From positions 1 through 62,387 of the forward strand of contig JBHIET010000010.1 of NCBI GenBank assembly GCA_046760785.1: a stretch of 62,387 nt of DNA, given 5' to 3'. Below, in pieces: positions 7,746 through 14,737 of this stretch (positions within the stretch are counted from its first letter, which is position 1; every line of letters starts with the position of its first letter). The notes under the pieces are model-generated. The model had not been told where the DNA came from, ran no database searches, and worked only from the letters and a program-made list of their open reading frames with translations. Made by a program: the position numbers and the translations under genes. This DNA is from JBHIET01 sp046760785. GTDB taxonomy: Bacteria > Chloroflexota > Anaerolineae > B4-G1.

Positions 7746-9023
7746 TCAGCAGACACGCTCGATCCTGGCCCCCAACAGGCGCAGTTTCTCCTCCGCTCGC
7801 TCGTAGCCCCGGTCAATCTGACGGATGTTACGGATGGTACTCTTCCCCTCGGCGCAGAGGGCTGCAATGAGGAGCGCCATGCCCGCGCGGATGTCGGGGC
7901 TATTCACTTCATCGCCATGCAATCGCGATGGCCCCTGCACCACGCATCGGTGAGGGTCACAGAGGATGACGCGTGCCCCCATGGCGATCAGTTGGTCCAC
8001 GAAGTAAAGCCGGCTCTCAAACATCTTCTCGTGGACCAACACGGTCCCCTCGCACTGGGAGGCCAGGACGACGGTGATGCTCATCAGGTCGGCGGGGAAG
8101 GCTGGCCAGGGTGCATCCTTGATGGAGGGGATAGCCCCGCCGATGTCCGGGACAATAGTGAGGGACTGTTCTGCAGGTACGAAGATATCCTGACCCTGCG
8201 TCTTGAACTGCACCCCCAGTCGCCCGAACACTAGGCCCACCATGTGCATGTGTTCGGGGGCCGCGTTCTTGATGAGCAATTCACCGCCGGTCACCGCTGC
8301 CAGAGCGATGTAACTTCCCACCTCCATGTAGTCCGGGCCGATGGTGTATTCCCCACCGCCCAGCCGCTCTACCCCGTGGATGGTAAGCGTGTTGGAGCCG
8401 ATGCCCTCAATCTGTGCTCCAAACCGACACAACATATAGCACAGGTCCTGCACGTGGGGTTCACAGGCCGCGTTGCGGATGATGGTGGTGCCGCTGGCCA
8501 GCGTCGCGGCCATGATGGCGTTTTCGGTGGCCGTGACGCTGGCCTCATCTAACAGGATGTCGGCCCCGTTCAACCGCTTACCGTGCAGTCGGAAGGCACC
8601 GTCGGCGTCCACATCTGCTCCCAATGCTCCCAACGCCAGAAAGTGAGTATCCACTCGCCGCCGCCCGATGACGTCGCCTCCGGGTCGAGGCAGATGCACC
8701 GCGCCTGTCCGGGCGAGCATCGGCCCGGCCAGCGTGATGGAGCCCCGGATGCGTCCAAAGAGTTCGGGATTCAACTTGGATGTGTGGATGTCACGAGCCT
8801 GCAACCGCCAGGTGTTTGGATCCAGCATCTCGATGGAGACGCCGACCTCGGAGAGCAGTTCACCCATCGTCGCCACGTCTCCGATGGCCGGTAGATTGTG
8901 CAGCGTGACCGGCTCGTCGGTCAGCAGACAAGCGGCCAACAATGGCAACGCTGCGTTCTTGTTTCCGCTGGGAGTCACCGTCCCGAACAAGGGATGCCCA
9001 CCTTCAATGATGAATTTCTCCAT
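7746..9023 (-). CDS. murA: UDP-GlcNAc 1-carboxyvinyltransferase (MurA), Asp variant
   Basis: A 425-residue enolpyruvyl transferase catalysing the first committed step of peptidoglycan synthesis: phosphoenolpyruvate transfer to UDP-N-acetylglucosamine in the cytoplasm. Family marks include SGNKNAALPLLAACLL (19-34), RIRGSITLAGPMLAR (about 91-105) and the C-terminal NSPDIRAGMALLIAAL. The active-site loop reads RPGGDVIGRRRVDTH, so the residue that is Cys115 in E. coli is Asp117 here. Cys-to-Asp enzymes are known in mycobacteria and chlamydiae to be active but insensitive to fosfomycin. The gene overlaps the 3' end of the coiled-coil gene by 20 nt and is the last of three. Confidence 0.93.
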   Translation of the reverse strand: MEKFIIEGGHPLFGTVTPSGNKNAALPLLAACLLTDEPVTLHNLPAIGDVATMGELLSEVGVSIEMLDPNTWRLQARDIHTSKLNPELFGRIRGSITLAGPMLARTGAVHLPRPGGDVIGRRRVDTHFLALGALGADVDADGAFRLHGKRLNGADILLDEASVTATENAIMAATLASGTTIIRNAACEPHVQDLCYMLCRFGAQIEGIGSNTLTIHGVERLGGGEYTIGPDYMEVGSYIALAAVTGGELLIKNAAPEHMHMVGLVFGRLGVQFKTQGQDIFVPAEQSLTIVPDIGGAIPSIKDAPWPAFPADLMSITVVLASQCEGTVLVHEKMFESRLYFVDQLIAMGARVILCDPHRCVVQGPSRLHGDEVNSPDIRAGMALLIAALCAEGKSTIRNIRQIDRGYERAEEKLRLLGARIERVC

Positions 9024-9492
9024 TCTCGCTGCTCCGTATCTTCTCTAGCCATGAGGCTGTCACAGGATCGAGATGTTCCTTCCAGGTGCTCACTAAATCC
9101 AATATCGCGGCCCAATCGGGACGCAGGTGATAAACGTAGGTCTGCTCGCCGACCTCTTCAGTGTGAACGGTGGCCAGCCCGTGCTTCACCAACTGGCCGA
9201 TAAGCATGTCCAGGTCTCCCTCATCAGCTACGTTCTCTGCTGGAGCAAAACGAAGCCAGGTCGCTGGCCAGAGGAGGTGGCGTTGGCGCAGGTAAAGAAT
9301 GCAGAGTTCTACCTGGGCAGCGTGCAGCAAGTGGGTCAGCTCCTCCATCTGTCGCCGAATTGCGCTGGCCTGCTCCTCGAAAGCCTCCACACGGCGCTGT
9401 AAGCGAGCCAGTTCCCGCTCGACCAGGTGCGTGCCCAACAGCCGGTCGGCGATGACAAGAACGGCAAACCACAAACGTATCCAGACGTTCAT
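9004..9492 (-). CDS. Hypothetical coiled-coil protein
   Basis: A 162-residue protein of no family I recognise. It begins with a hydrophobic stretch (about 3-20, WIRLWFAVLVIADRLLG). A probable coiled coil follows (about 24-62, rich in heptads of L, E, R). The C-terminal half resembles a small winged-helix-like fold (DMLIGQLVKHGLATVHTEE, then YVYHLRPDW). Its ATG overlaps the stop of the DUF62 gene (ATGA), and its end overlaps the start of murA. The tight coupling suggests a function linked to cell-wall or SAM metabolism, but this is inference from arrangement only. Confidence 0.7.
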   Translation of the reverse strand: MNVWIRLWFAVLVIADRLLGTHLVERELARLQRRVEAFEEQASAIRRQMEELTHLLHAAQVELCILYLRQRHLLWPATWLRFAPAENVADEGDLDMLIGQLVKHGLATVHTEEVGEQTYVYHLRPDWAAILDLVSTWKEHLDPVTASWLEKIRSSENGEIHH

Positions 9493-10346
9493 CGCAGCCT
9501 CAACGTCACCACGTCCCCCGGATGCAACCCAAGCCTCTTGGCAGCGTTTCCCTCCCGCACTGCGATCTCCAGATGTCCCTCACTGCCTACCAGGGCCAGC
9601 GTCTCGCCAGGCTCAACCTCCGCGTAGGTGCGATCCACGCCCGCGATCTCTTGCCCTGCCATCACGACTGTCGCCTCACCAACCTTGAAGCGCATCTGTT
9701 CCTTTTCTACCCCGTCTACTGCCTGCTGAAAAGCAGGAGCAAGCGAGAGTTCGTCCCCACTCCACACAAGCAGCCCTATGCTGGTGATGACGTTGCCGAA
9801 GCGATCGGCGTGCAGCACCTCGCCGGTGATGCTGTCGCCGGTGATTTCCAGGCGCGGGGGCGGAAAGGTGGCTGGGTCGCGCACGGGCGGGCCGAGGGTG
9901 GTGATGGGAATACCAGCCGCCAGGTGAGCGGCGGCGGGGGCGAAGACGTCTCGCCCGTGAAAGGTGTGGCTGACCTGGGGCAGGCGATAGCGCGGGATAG
10001 CGAGTTCCACCAGCGCCTCCACTTGCTCGCAGGCCATCACGTAACTGAAGACACCGTTATCAGGCCCGACGAAGCAGCCCTTCGGTGTGCGTAAGGCGAT
10101 GGCCCGCCGCGCACCCCCCACGCCAGGGTCCACCACGACGAGGTGCACGGTGTGCGGCGGGAAGAATGGGTAGGCAGTGTAGAGCACGTAGGCGGCCTGG
10201 CGGACGTCCTGCGGTGCGATCTCGTGGGAGATGTCTACCAGTTGGGCTATGGGAGCGATGCCAAGGATGACACCTTTCATCGTCCCCACATAGCCATCGG
10301 CTGTGCCGAAGTCGGTCGTGAGAGTGACAAGCGGGATTTGTCCCAT
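9489..10346 (-). CDS. SAM hydroxide adenosyltransferase (DUF62 family)
   Basis: A 285-residue protein of the DUF62 family, which hydrolyses S-adenosylmethionine to adenosine and methionine; relatives are fluorinase and chlorinase. The N-terminal domain starts VTLTTDFGTADGYVGTMKG (about 6-24) and carries DPGVGGARRAIAL and GPDNGVFSYV. The C-terminal beta-barrel carries HADRFGNVITSI. The conserved Asp-Arg-His set of hydrolases is plausible (D in TTDFG, R in GVGGARR, H in FHGRDVFAPAAAHLA). The ATG at 10346 lies 10 nt after a good -10 box, so the mRNA appears leaderless. It is the first gene of the DUF62, coiled-coil, murA operon. Confidence 0.88.
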   Translation of the reverse strand: MGQIPLVTLTTDFGTADGYVGTMKGVILGIAPIAQLVDISHEIAPQDVRQAAYVLYTAYPFFPPHTVHLVVVDPGVGGARRAIALRTPKGCFVGPDNGVFSYVMACEQVEALVELAIPRYRLPQVSHTFHGRDVFAPAAAHLAAGIPITTLGPPVRDPATFPPPRLEITGDSITGEVLHADRFGNVITSIGLLVWSGDELSLAPAFQQAVDGVEKEQMRFKVGEATVVMAGQEIAGVDRTYAEVEPGETLALVGSEGHLEIAVREGNAAKRLGLHPGDVVTLRLR

Positions 10347-10356
10347 AAGTGGGGCT

Positions 10357-10385
10357 ATTCTACAGGTAAGAGATGAACTCGTCAA
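10357..10385 (-). promoter_or_regulatory. Promoter giving a probable leaderless mRNA (DUF62-murA operon)
   Basis: Minus-strand TTGACG (10385-10380) and TAGAAT (10362-10357) are separated by 17 bp. Only 10 nt lie between the -10 box and the ATG at 10346, and there is no Shine-Dalgarno sequence there. The promoter diverges from the one at 10400-10427. Confidence 0.7.
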
Positions 10386-10399
10386 GCCATTATCTCCCC

Positions 10400-10427
10400 T
10401 TGACAAACTCGCTTTTAGCGGTATAAT
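10400..10427 (+). promoter_or_regulatory. Consensus promoter of the winged-helix regulator
   Basis: TTGACA (10400-10405) and TATAAT (10422-10427) are both perfect consensus boxes with a 16-bp spacer. The expected transcription start is near 10434. Confidence 0.8.
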
Positions 10428-10442
10428 TTTTAGGAACTTTCG

Positions 10443-10458
10443 GAATATTAGGATATTC
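10443..10458. promoter_or_regulatory. Inverted repeat just downstream of the transcription start
   Basis: GAATAT-TAGG-ATATTC is a perfect 6-bp inverted repeat 9-24 nt after the expected +1 of the regulator gene. A bound repressor there would block elongation from a consensus promoter. Autoregulation is an inference. Confidence 0.45.
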
Positions 10459-10468
10459 TTGGTTACCG

Positions 10469-11167
10469 ATGAGACTATCCCCCAGGCAACGAGATTTTCT
10501 GAGCCGGCTGCTCGATCTCTATCGTGAGGCCGAGGCACCGGTGCACTACGCAGACGTGGCGCAGGCGCTAGAGGTGAGGCCGGTCACGGCCTACGAGATG
10601 CTGCGCCTTCTGGAAGGAAAGGGACTGGTGCACTCCGAGACGGTGCGCCCCCAAGGCCACAGGGGCCGTTCGGTCGTCGTCTTCTCCCCCACGGAGAAGG
10701 CGACGGCTCTTCTTGCCGAGTTGATGGGCAATCCTCTCAACGAGAGAGAGTGGGAGGAGGCCAAAGCAGACATCCTGCAAGCCCTGGAAGGGGACAAAGG
10801 TACCGGTTACCAGAACTTGCTGGATGAACTTCTGCTGCGTATCCCGGAGCGCAAGTCCCCGCTCCTCTTCGCCGCCGATATGCTTACGGCTATCATCCTG
10901 GTTTTCCACGAGTTGCGGGACAGGGCGGGGGCGAAGAAAATCTTCTCCAATCTGCGCTTATTTGGCCCGCCAGGATGGGCAGTGCTCTACTCGTTGGCCG
11001 GTTTCAGCCTGGCTCTCTCGCTGGTCGAGAAGGCCAACCGCCGGGCTACCTCGCTGTTGCTTTCCTATTCCCAGCAGTTCCGCGAGCATCTGGACGGCCT
11101 GACAGGAGGGGAAAAGGCACGCCTGTCCGATTTTGTCTATGAGGTGCTGCGGGCCGTTGGGCTGTAG
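10469..11167 (+). CDS. Winged-helix transcriptional regulator, uncharacterised C-terminal domain
   Basis: A 232-residue protein. Residues 1-85 form a winged helix-turn-helix with MarR/DtxR-like features (SPRQRDFLSRLLDLYREA; HYADVAQALEVRPVTAYEML; LLEGKGLVHSE; a wing with RGRSVVVFSPTEKA). The C-terminal part (about 95-232) is helical with a hydrophobic stretch (GWAVLYSLAGFSLALSLV) and no motif I recognise. Its consensus promoter carries an inverted repeat that may be its operator. No clear Shine-Dalgarno sequence precedes the ATG. The target regulon and ligand are unknown. Confidence 0.8.
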   Translation: MRLSPRQRDFLSRLLDLYREAEAPVHYADVAQALEVRPVTAYEMLRLLEGKGLVHSETVRPQGHRGRSVVVFSPTEKATALLAELMGNPLNEREWEEAKADILQALEGDKGTGYQNLLDELLLRIPERKSPLLFAADMLTAIILVFHELRDRAGAKKIFSNLRLFGPPGWAVLYSLAGFSLALSLVEKANRRATSLLLSYSQQFREHLDGLTGGEKARLSDFVYEVLRAVGL

Positions 11168-11249
11168 AGGGAGGTGGTGTGGGCAACGCGAGACACAGAA
11201 CGTGAAACTCAAACGTCAAACAGTCGCTACTGGATGAGGAAGCAATCCA

Positions 11250-11273
11250 GCACCGGCTCTTTCAGGCCGGTGC
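11250..11273. repeat. Perfect 8-bp hairpin; copy 1 of a dispersed repeat
   Basis: GCACCGGC and GCCGGTGC flank the loop TCTTTCAG. The same 24-nt string occurs in inverted orientation at 60157-60180. It lies between the winged-helix regulator and the phasin-like gene, where it could also act as a terminator for the regulator. Confidence 0.65.
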
Positions 11274-11322
11274 GGCTTGGCCTGAGTAGTAACGTCAAAT
11301 GCAAGAAATGGGAGGTGAAATG

Positions 11323-11652
11323 ATGACTGGGTTACTCGAAAAGAGTCTGCTGTTGGGCTTGGGCGTGCTGACGCTGACCCGCGACAAGGTAGTTCAGGTT
11401 GTGAATAGACTGGTCGAGGAAGGTGAGATCAGGCCCGAGGAAGCCCCCGGTATCGTTGACAAACTGGTGGCACGGGGTGAGACGGAGCGGGAGGAACTGC
11501 GCAGACTGGTGCGCGAGGAACTCGACAAGGTCCGCATCAATGTGCCCCTGGCTTCCCGCAAGGACATCGAAGAACTTAGCCAGAAAATCGACGAACTGGC
11601 CACCAAGGTCGAGACGCTGGCGGGCAAAAAGCAGGCCAAGAAGAGAGAGTGA
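11323..11652 (+). CDS. Phasin-like/poly(hydroxyalkanoate) granule-associated protein
   Basis: A 109-residue helical protein. The N-terminus is a hydrophobic amphipathic segment (MTGLLEKSLLLGLGVLTLT), then charged helices with coiled-coil character (EERGET-type repeats, KIDELATKVETLA) and a Lys-rich tail (GKKQAKKRE). This pattern matches the small phasin/PhaF-like group, which coats polyester granules or acts as a small scaffold. The start at 11323 is favoured by GGAGG 7 nt upstream; ATG 11299 and 11320 are alternatives. It precedes the ABC1 kinase gene, a pairing known in other bacteria. No polyhydroxyalkanoate synthase is present here. Confidence 0.72.
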   Translation: MTGLLEKSLLLGLGVLTLTRDKVVQVVNRLVEEGEIRPEEAPGIVDKLVARGETEREELRRLVREELDKVRINVPLASRKDIEELSQKIDELATKVETLAGKKQAKKRE

Positions 11653-11658
11653 ACCTAT

Positions 11659-11681
11659 CGAACCGCCGGCGCAGCGGTTCG
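11659..11681 (+). terminator. Hairpin after the phasin-like gene
   Basis: CGAACCGC and GCGGTTCG form an 8-bp perfect stem 7 nt after the stop codon, with a 7-nt loop. No T-run follows, so it is a weak or factor-dependent terminator. Confidence 0.45.
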
Positions 11682-11761
11682 TCCATAGCTTGAGCCCGCA
11701 GGAGGCGCCTGACCTGGCCAGGGAAGCAATACGCCATAGGGTACCTCCTGCGTTCTACTTG

Positions 11762-11770
11762 TGGTAAAAT
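11762..11770 (+). promoter_or_regulatory. Extended -10 box directly before the ABC1 kinase gene
   Basis: TGG-TAAAAT (TAAAAT at 11765-11770) ends 8 nt before the ATG at 11779. The string TTGTGGTAAAAT is also present at 4265-4276. No Shine-Dalgarno sequence stands before this ATG, so a leaderless mRNA is likely. Confidence 0.55.
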
Positions 11771-11778
11771 AGAATCCA

Positions 11779-13464
11779 ATGGCCCGCTTGCCCGTCCGCA
11801 GTGTTCGGCATTTCCAGCGCTACCGCGAGATCGCCCAGGTCTTCGTTCGCCACGGCTTCGGCGAATTGGTGGACTTGCTGGAATTGCAGCCTTACCTCGC
11901 ACTGCCCCGGCGGTTGTTACGCCGCCGGCGCCAGGCGGCTCCCCCGCTGGGGGCTCCCCGCCGTCTGCGCCTGGCGCTGGAAGAGCTAGGGCCTACCTTC
12001 ATCAAACTGGGCCAGATTCTGAGCACCCGTCCTGACCTGCTTCCTCCTGCTTACGTCGCCGAACTCGTCAAACTGCAAGACACCGTGCCTCCAGAGCCGT
12101 GGGAGCCGATCCGGGCGCAGATCGAGGCAGAACTGGGAGCGCCGCTGGAGGAACTGTTCGCTGCCTTCGAGCCTGTTTCCATCGCCGCCGCCTCTCTGGC
12201 CCAGGTGCACGCTGCAACCCTGCCCGACGGCAGCCAGGTCGTCGTCAAGGTGCAGCGGCCGAATATCCAGACGACGATCAAGACAGACCTGGAGATTCTG
12301 TTTGATCTGGCCCGACTGCTCCAGGCGCGCACCCAGCTAGGGGAGATCTACAACCTGCCGGAGATCGTCGAGGAGTTCACCACCACGCTGCGGGCCGAGC
12401 TGGACTTCTACCGTGAAGGGCGTAACGCCGACCGCTTTCGCGCCAACTTCGCCGACGAGGCTTACCTCTACATCCCGCAGGTCTACTGGGACTTCACCAC
12501 TCACCGTGTGCTGGTACTGGAGCGCATCAACGGCATCAAGATTGACGACATCGAAGCGCTGGACGCGGGGGGCTACGACCGCCACCGCGTCGCCCTCCAC
12601 GCCGCCCGCATGATCATCAAGGAGGTGCTGGAGGACGGCTTCTTTCACGCCGACCCCCATCCGGGCAACTTCCTCATCATGCCGGGCGAGGTCATCGGCG
12701 CGATGGATTTCGGGATGGTAGGTCACCTGAGTCACCGGTTGCGGACCGACTTGGTCCGTCTCTACATCGTCGCTGTGCAAATGGACGAGGAAGGTATCGT
12801 GGACCAATTGGTCCGCATGGGAGTGGTCAGCGGCGCTGTGGATCGGGCGGGACTGCAGCGGGACGTGACGCGGCTGCTGCGCAAGTATTACGGGTTACCG
12901 CTGGGAGCCGTGCGGGCCCGCGAGGCGATCGAGGAAGCTATGCCCGTCGCCTTTCGCCACCACTTGCGCCTGCCCTCAGAACTGTGGCTGCTGGGCAAGA
13001 CGCTGGCGATGATGGAGGGAGTGGGGCTGAAACTGGCCCCCGACTTCGACATCTTTGCTTTTTCCGAGCCTTATGTCCGTCGCTTTATGTGGCAGATGGC
13101 CTCCCCACGCGTATGGGGACCCACGTTGCTCAAGGGGGCCGGCGATTGGGCAGACCTGCTGGGTCTCATCCCGCGCATCGGTTCACAACTGCTGACCCGC
13201 GTTGAGCGCGGGGAGTTGGAGATCACGCTCAGCCACAAGGAACTGGATCAGGCACTGGCGCGGCTGGACAGGTTGGCCAACCGCCTTTCGCTGAGCGTGC
13301 TGTTGGCCGCATTTATCGTCGGGCTGGCCTTGCTCGTCCCGGCCTTCAACCTGGCCCAGCGGTGGGGACTGGCGACGATACTGGTCATCGTGGGCTTTAT
13401 CGCTGCCAGTCTGTTGGGCCTGTGGCTCATCTTCTCCATCTGGCGATCTAGAAAAGGACGCTAG
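11779..13464 (+). CDS. ABC1/UbiB-family atypical kinase, membrane-anchored
   Basis: A 561-residue UbiB/AarF/ABC1 protein. The KxGQ motif is at 76-79 (FIKLGQILSTRPDLLP) and the Ala-rich loop at about 134-144 (SIAAASLAQVH). The conserved Lys follows in VVVKVQRP, then ERINGIKIDD, HADPHPGNF and the metal-binding AMDFGMVGH. The C-terminus has two hydrophobic helices (about 510-555), a usual membrane anchor. UbiB proteins bind ATP in an unusual way and support isoprenoid-quinone or other lipid metabolism; the lipid partner here is unknown. Transcription appears leaderless. Confidence 0.9.
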   Translation: MARLPVRSVRHFQRYREIAQVFVRHGFGELVDLLELQPYLALPRRLLRRRRQAAPPLGAPRRLRLALEELGPTFIKLGQILSTRPDLLPPAYVAELVKLQDTVPPEPWEPIRAQIEAELGAPLEELFAAFEPVSIAAASLAQVHAATLPDGSQVVVKVQRPNIQTTIKTDLEILFDLARLLQARTQLGEIYNLPEIVEEFTTTLRAELDFYREGRNADRFRANFADEAYLYIPQVYWDFTTHRVLVLERINGIKIDDIEALDAGGYDRHRVALHAARMIIKEVLEDGFFHADPHPGNFLIMPGEVIGAMDFGMVGHLSHRLRTDLVRLYIVAVQMDEEGIVDQLVRMGVVSGAVDRAGLQRDVTRLLRKYYGLPLGAVRAREAIEEAMPVAFRHHLRLPSELWLLGKTLAMMEGVGLKLAPDFDIFAFSEPYVRRFMWQMASPRVWGPTLLKGAGDWADLLGLIPRIGSQLLTRVERGELEITLSHKELDQALARLDRLANRLSLSVLLAAFIVGLALLVPAFNLAQRWGLATILVIVGFIAASLLGLWLIFSIWRSRKGR

Positions 13465-13513
13465 CGTATACCACACGCGAGAGGACAACGCAGTTTTCTA
13501 ACCATCCGGCTGA

Positions 13514-13543
13514 TTGGCTTGGTACGGCGCAATGTGATATAAT
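13514..13543 (+). promoter_or_regulatory. Promoter of the glycosyltransferase pair
   Basis: TTGGCT (13514-13519) and TATAAT (13538-13543) are separated by 18 bp. A TGTGA precedes the -10 box. The ATG follows 9 nt after the -10 box without a Shine-Dalgarno sequence, so the message is probably leaderless. Confidence 0.6.
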
Positions 13544-13552
13544 CGCCTCGCT

Positions 13553-14737
13553 ATGGGGGTTACCGCAGGGGGCGGCTTCCACATTGCCATCAACGCGCAT
13601 CTTCTCTCGGGCCGAGCCTGGTACCGCAGCGCCGGCGTGCATCAGTATATCTATCACTTGCTACGCCATCTGGGGGAGGCCGACGGCAGGTTGCGTTACA
13701 CCGTTCTGCTGGGCGAGGGCATGCTTCCTTCAGACGTTGCCATCACTTCACTCCGATCCCGTTGGCCCACGAGCCGGGCAGCCGCGCGGGTGGTATGGGA
13801 GCAGTTGGTGCAACCGTGGGCGCTGCACCGGATTGGAGCGGATCTGGTGCATGGGCCGGTCTTCGTCGGCCCTCTGCTCACCCCCTGCCCGGTTGTCGTG
13901 ACTATCCACGACCTGAGTTTCATCCGCTTCCCTGGCCTGTTCCAGCCCGCCAACCGGCTCTACCTGACAGTGCTGACGCGGCTTTCGGCCCGGCGTGCCC
14001 GGCGGCTCATCGCCGTCTCGGCACACGCGGCTGCTGAGAGCACGCGGCTGCTGGGCGTCCCCCCAGAGAGGGTTGACGTGGTCTATCACGGGGTGGATCC
14101 GGCCTTTCGCCCGCTGCCGGACGATGAAGTCGCAGCCTTTCGTCAGCGCCGGGGACTACCGGAGCGGTTTGTGCTCTTCGTAGGCACATTGGAACCGCGC
14201 AAGAACCTGGCGCGGCTGGTGGAGGCTTTCGCGCGCATTCACGATGGTCGGGTTAGGTTGGTGCTGGCTGGCGGGAAAGGCTGGTTCTACGATGAGCTCT
14301 TCGCCAAAGTGGAGGCCCTGGGCTTGAGCGAGGAAGTCATCCTCCCGGGCTACGTGATGAACGACGAATTACCCCTATGGTACAACGCTGCGACCGTCCT
14401 GGCTTACCCCTCGCTGTACGAAGGGTTCGGGTTGCCGGTGCTGGAAGCGCAGGCATGCGGCACGCCGGTGCTGACCTCGAATGTGTCCTCGTTGCCCGAG
14501 GCGGCTGGTGACGCGGCTGTGATGATAGACCCTTACGACGTGGAGGCGTTGGCCGCAGGGTTGAGCCGTCTGCTCGAGGACGAAGCGTTGCGGCGCGAGT
14601 TGCGGGAGCATGGCCTGGCCCACGCCAGTCAGTTCACCTGGTCACACACGGCGCAGGAGACGGCACGCGTGTACCGCCGTGCTCTGCCTGTCCCGAGCAC
14701 AGCCGAGGGAAGCAACATCGAAGGGGAGGGGCGATGA
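13553..14737 (+). CDS. Group 4 glycosyltransferase (GT-B)
   Basis: A 394-residue retaining GT4-type glycosyltransferase. The N-terminal domain has INAHLLSG (about 13-20) and HDLSFIRFPGLF. The C-terminal nucleotide-sugar domain has FVGTLEPRKNLARLVEAF, LAGGKGW, LPGYVMNDELP and the E-x7-E motif in EGFGLPVLEAQACGTPV. It would add a sugar to a lipid-linked or polysaccharide acceptor at the inner face of the membrane. It overlaps the sugar transferase gene by ATGA, so both act in one exopolysaccharide or O-chain pathway. The last 15-20 residues (RALPVPSTAEGSNIEG) are encoded by a dispersed DNA repeat and are probably dispensable. Confidence 0.9.
   Translation: MGVTAGGGFHIAINAHLLSGRAWYRSAGVHQYIYHLLRHLGEADGRLRYTVLLGEGMLPSDVAITSLRSRWPTSRAAARVVWEQLVQPWALHRIGADLVHGPVFVGPLLTPCPVVVTIHDLSFIRFPGLFQPANRLYLTVLTRLSARRARRLIAVSAHAAAESTRLLGVPPERVDVVYHGVDPAFRPLPDDEVAAFRQRRGLPERFVLFVGTLEPRKNLARLVEAFARIHDGRVRLVLAGGKGWFYDELFAKVEALGLSEEVILPGYVMNDELPLWYNAATVLAYPSLYEGFGLPVLEAQACGTPVLTSNVSSLPEAAGDAAVMIDPYDVEALAAGLSRLLEDEALRRELREHGLAHASQFTWSHTAQETARVYRRALPVPSTAEGSNIEGEGR
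14687..14710 (+). repeat. In-frame dispersed palindromic-type element, copy 1
   Basis: This 24-nt stretch inside the 3' end of the glycosyltransferase gene matches, with a few changes, elements at 49892-49914 and 55655-55678 (minus). The shared core is close to CCTGAGCGAAGTCGAAGG. It encodes PVPSTAEG. Confidence 0.5.
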
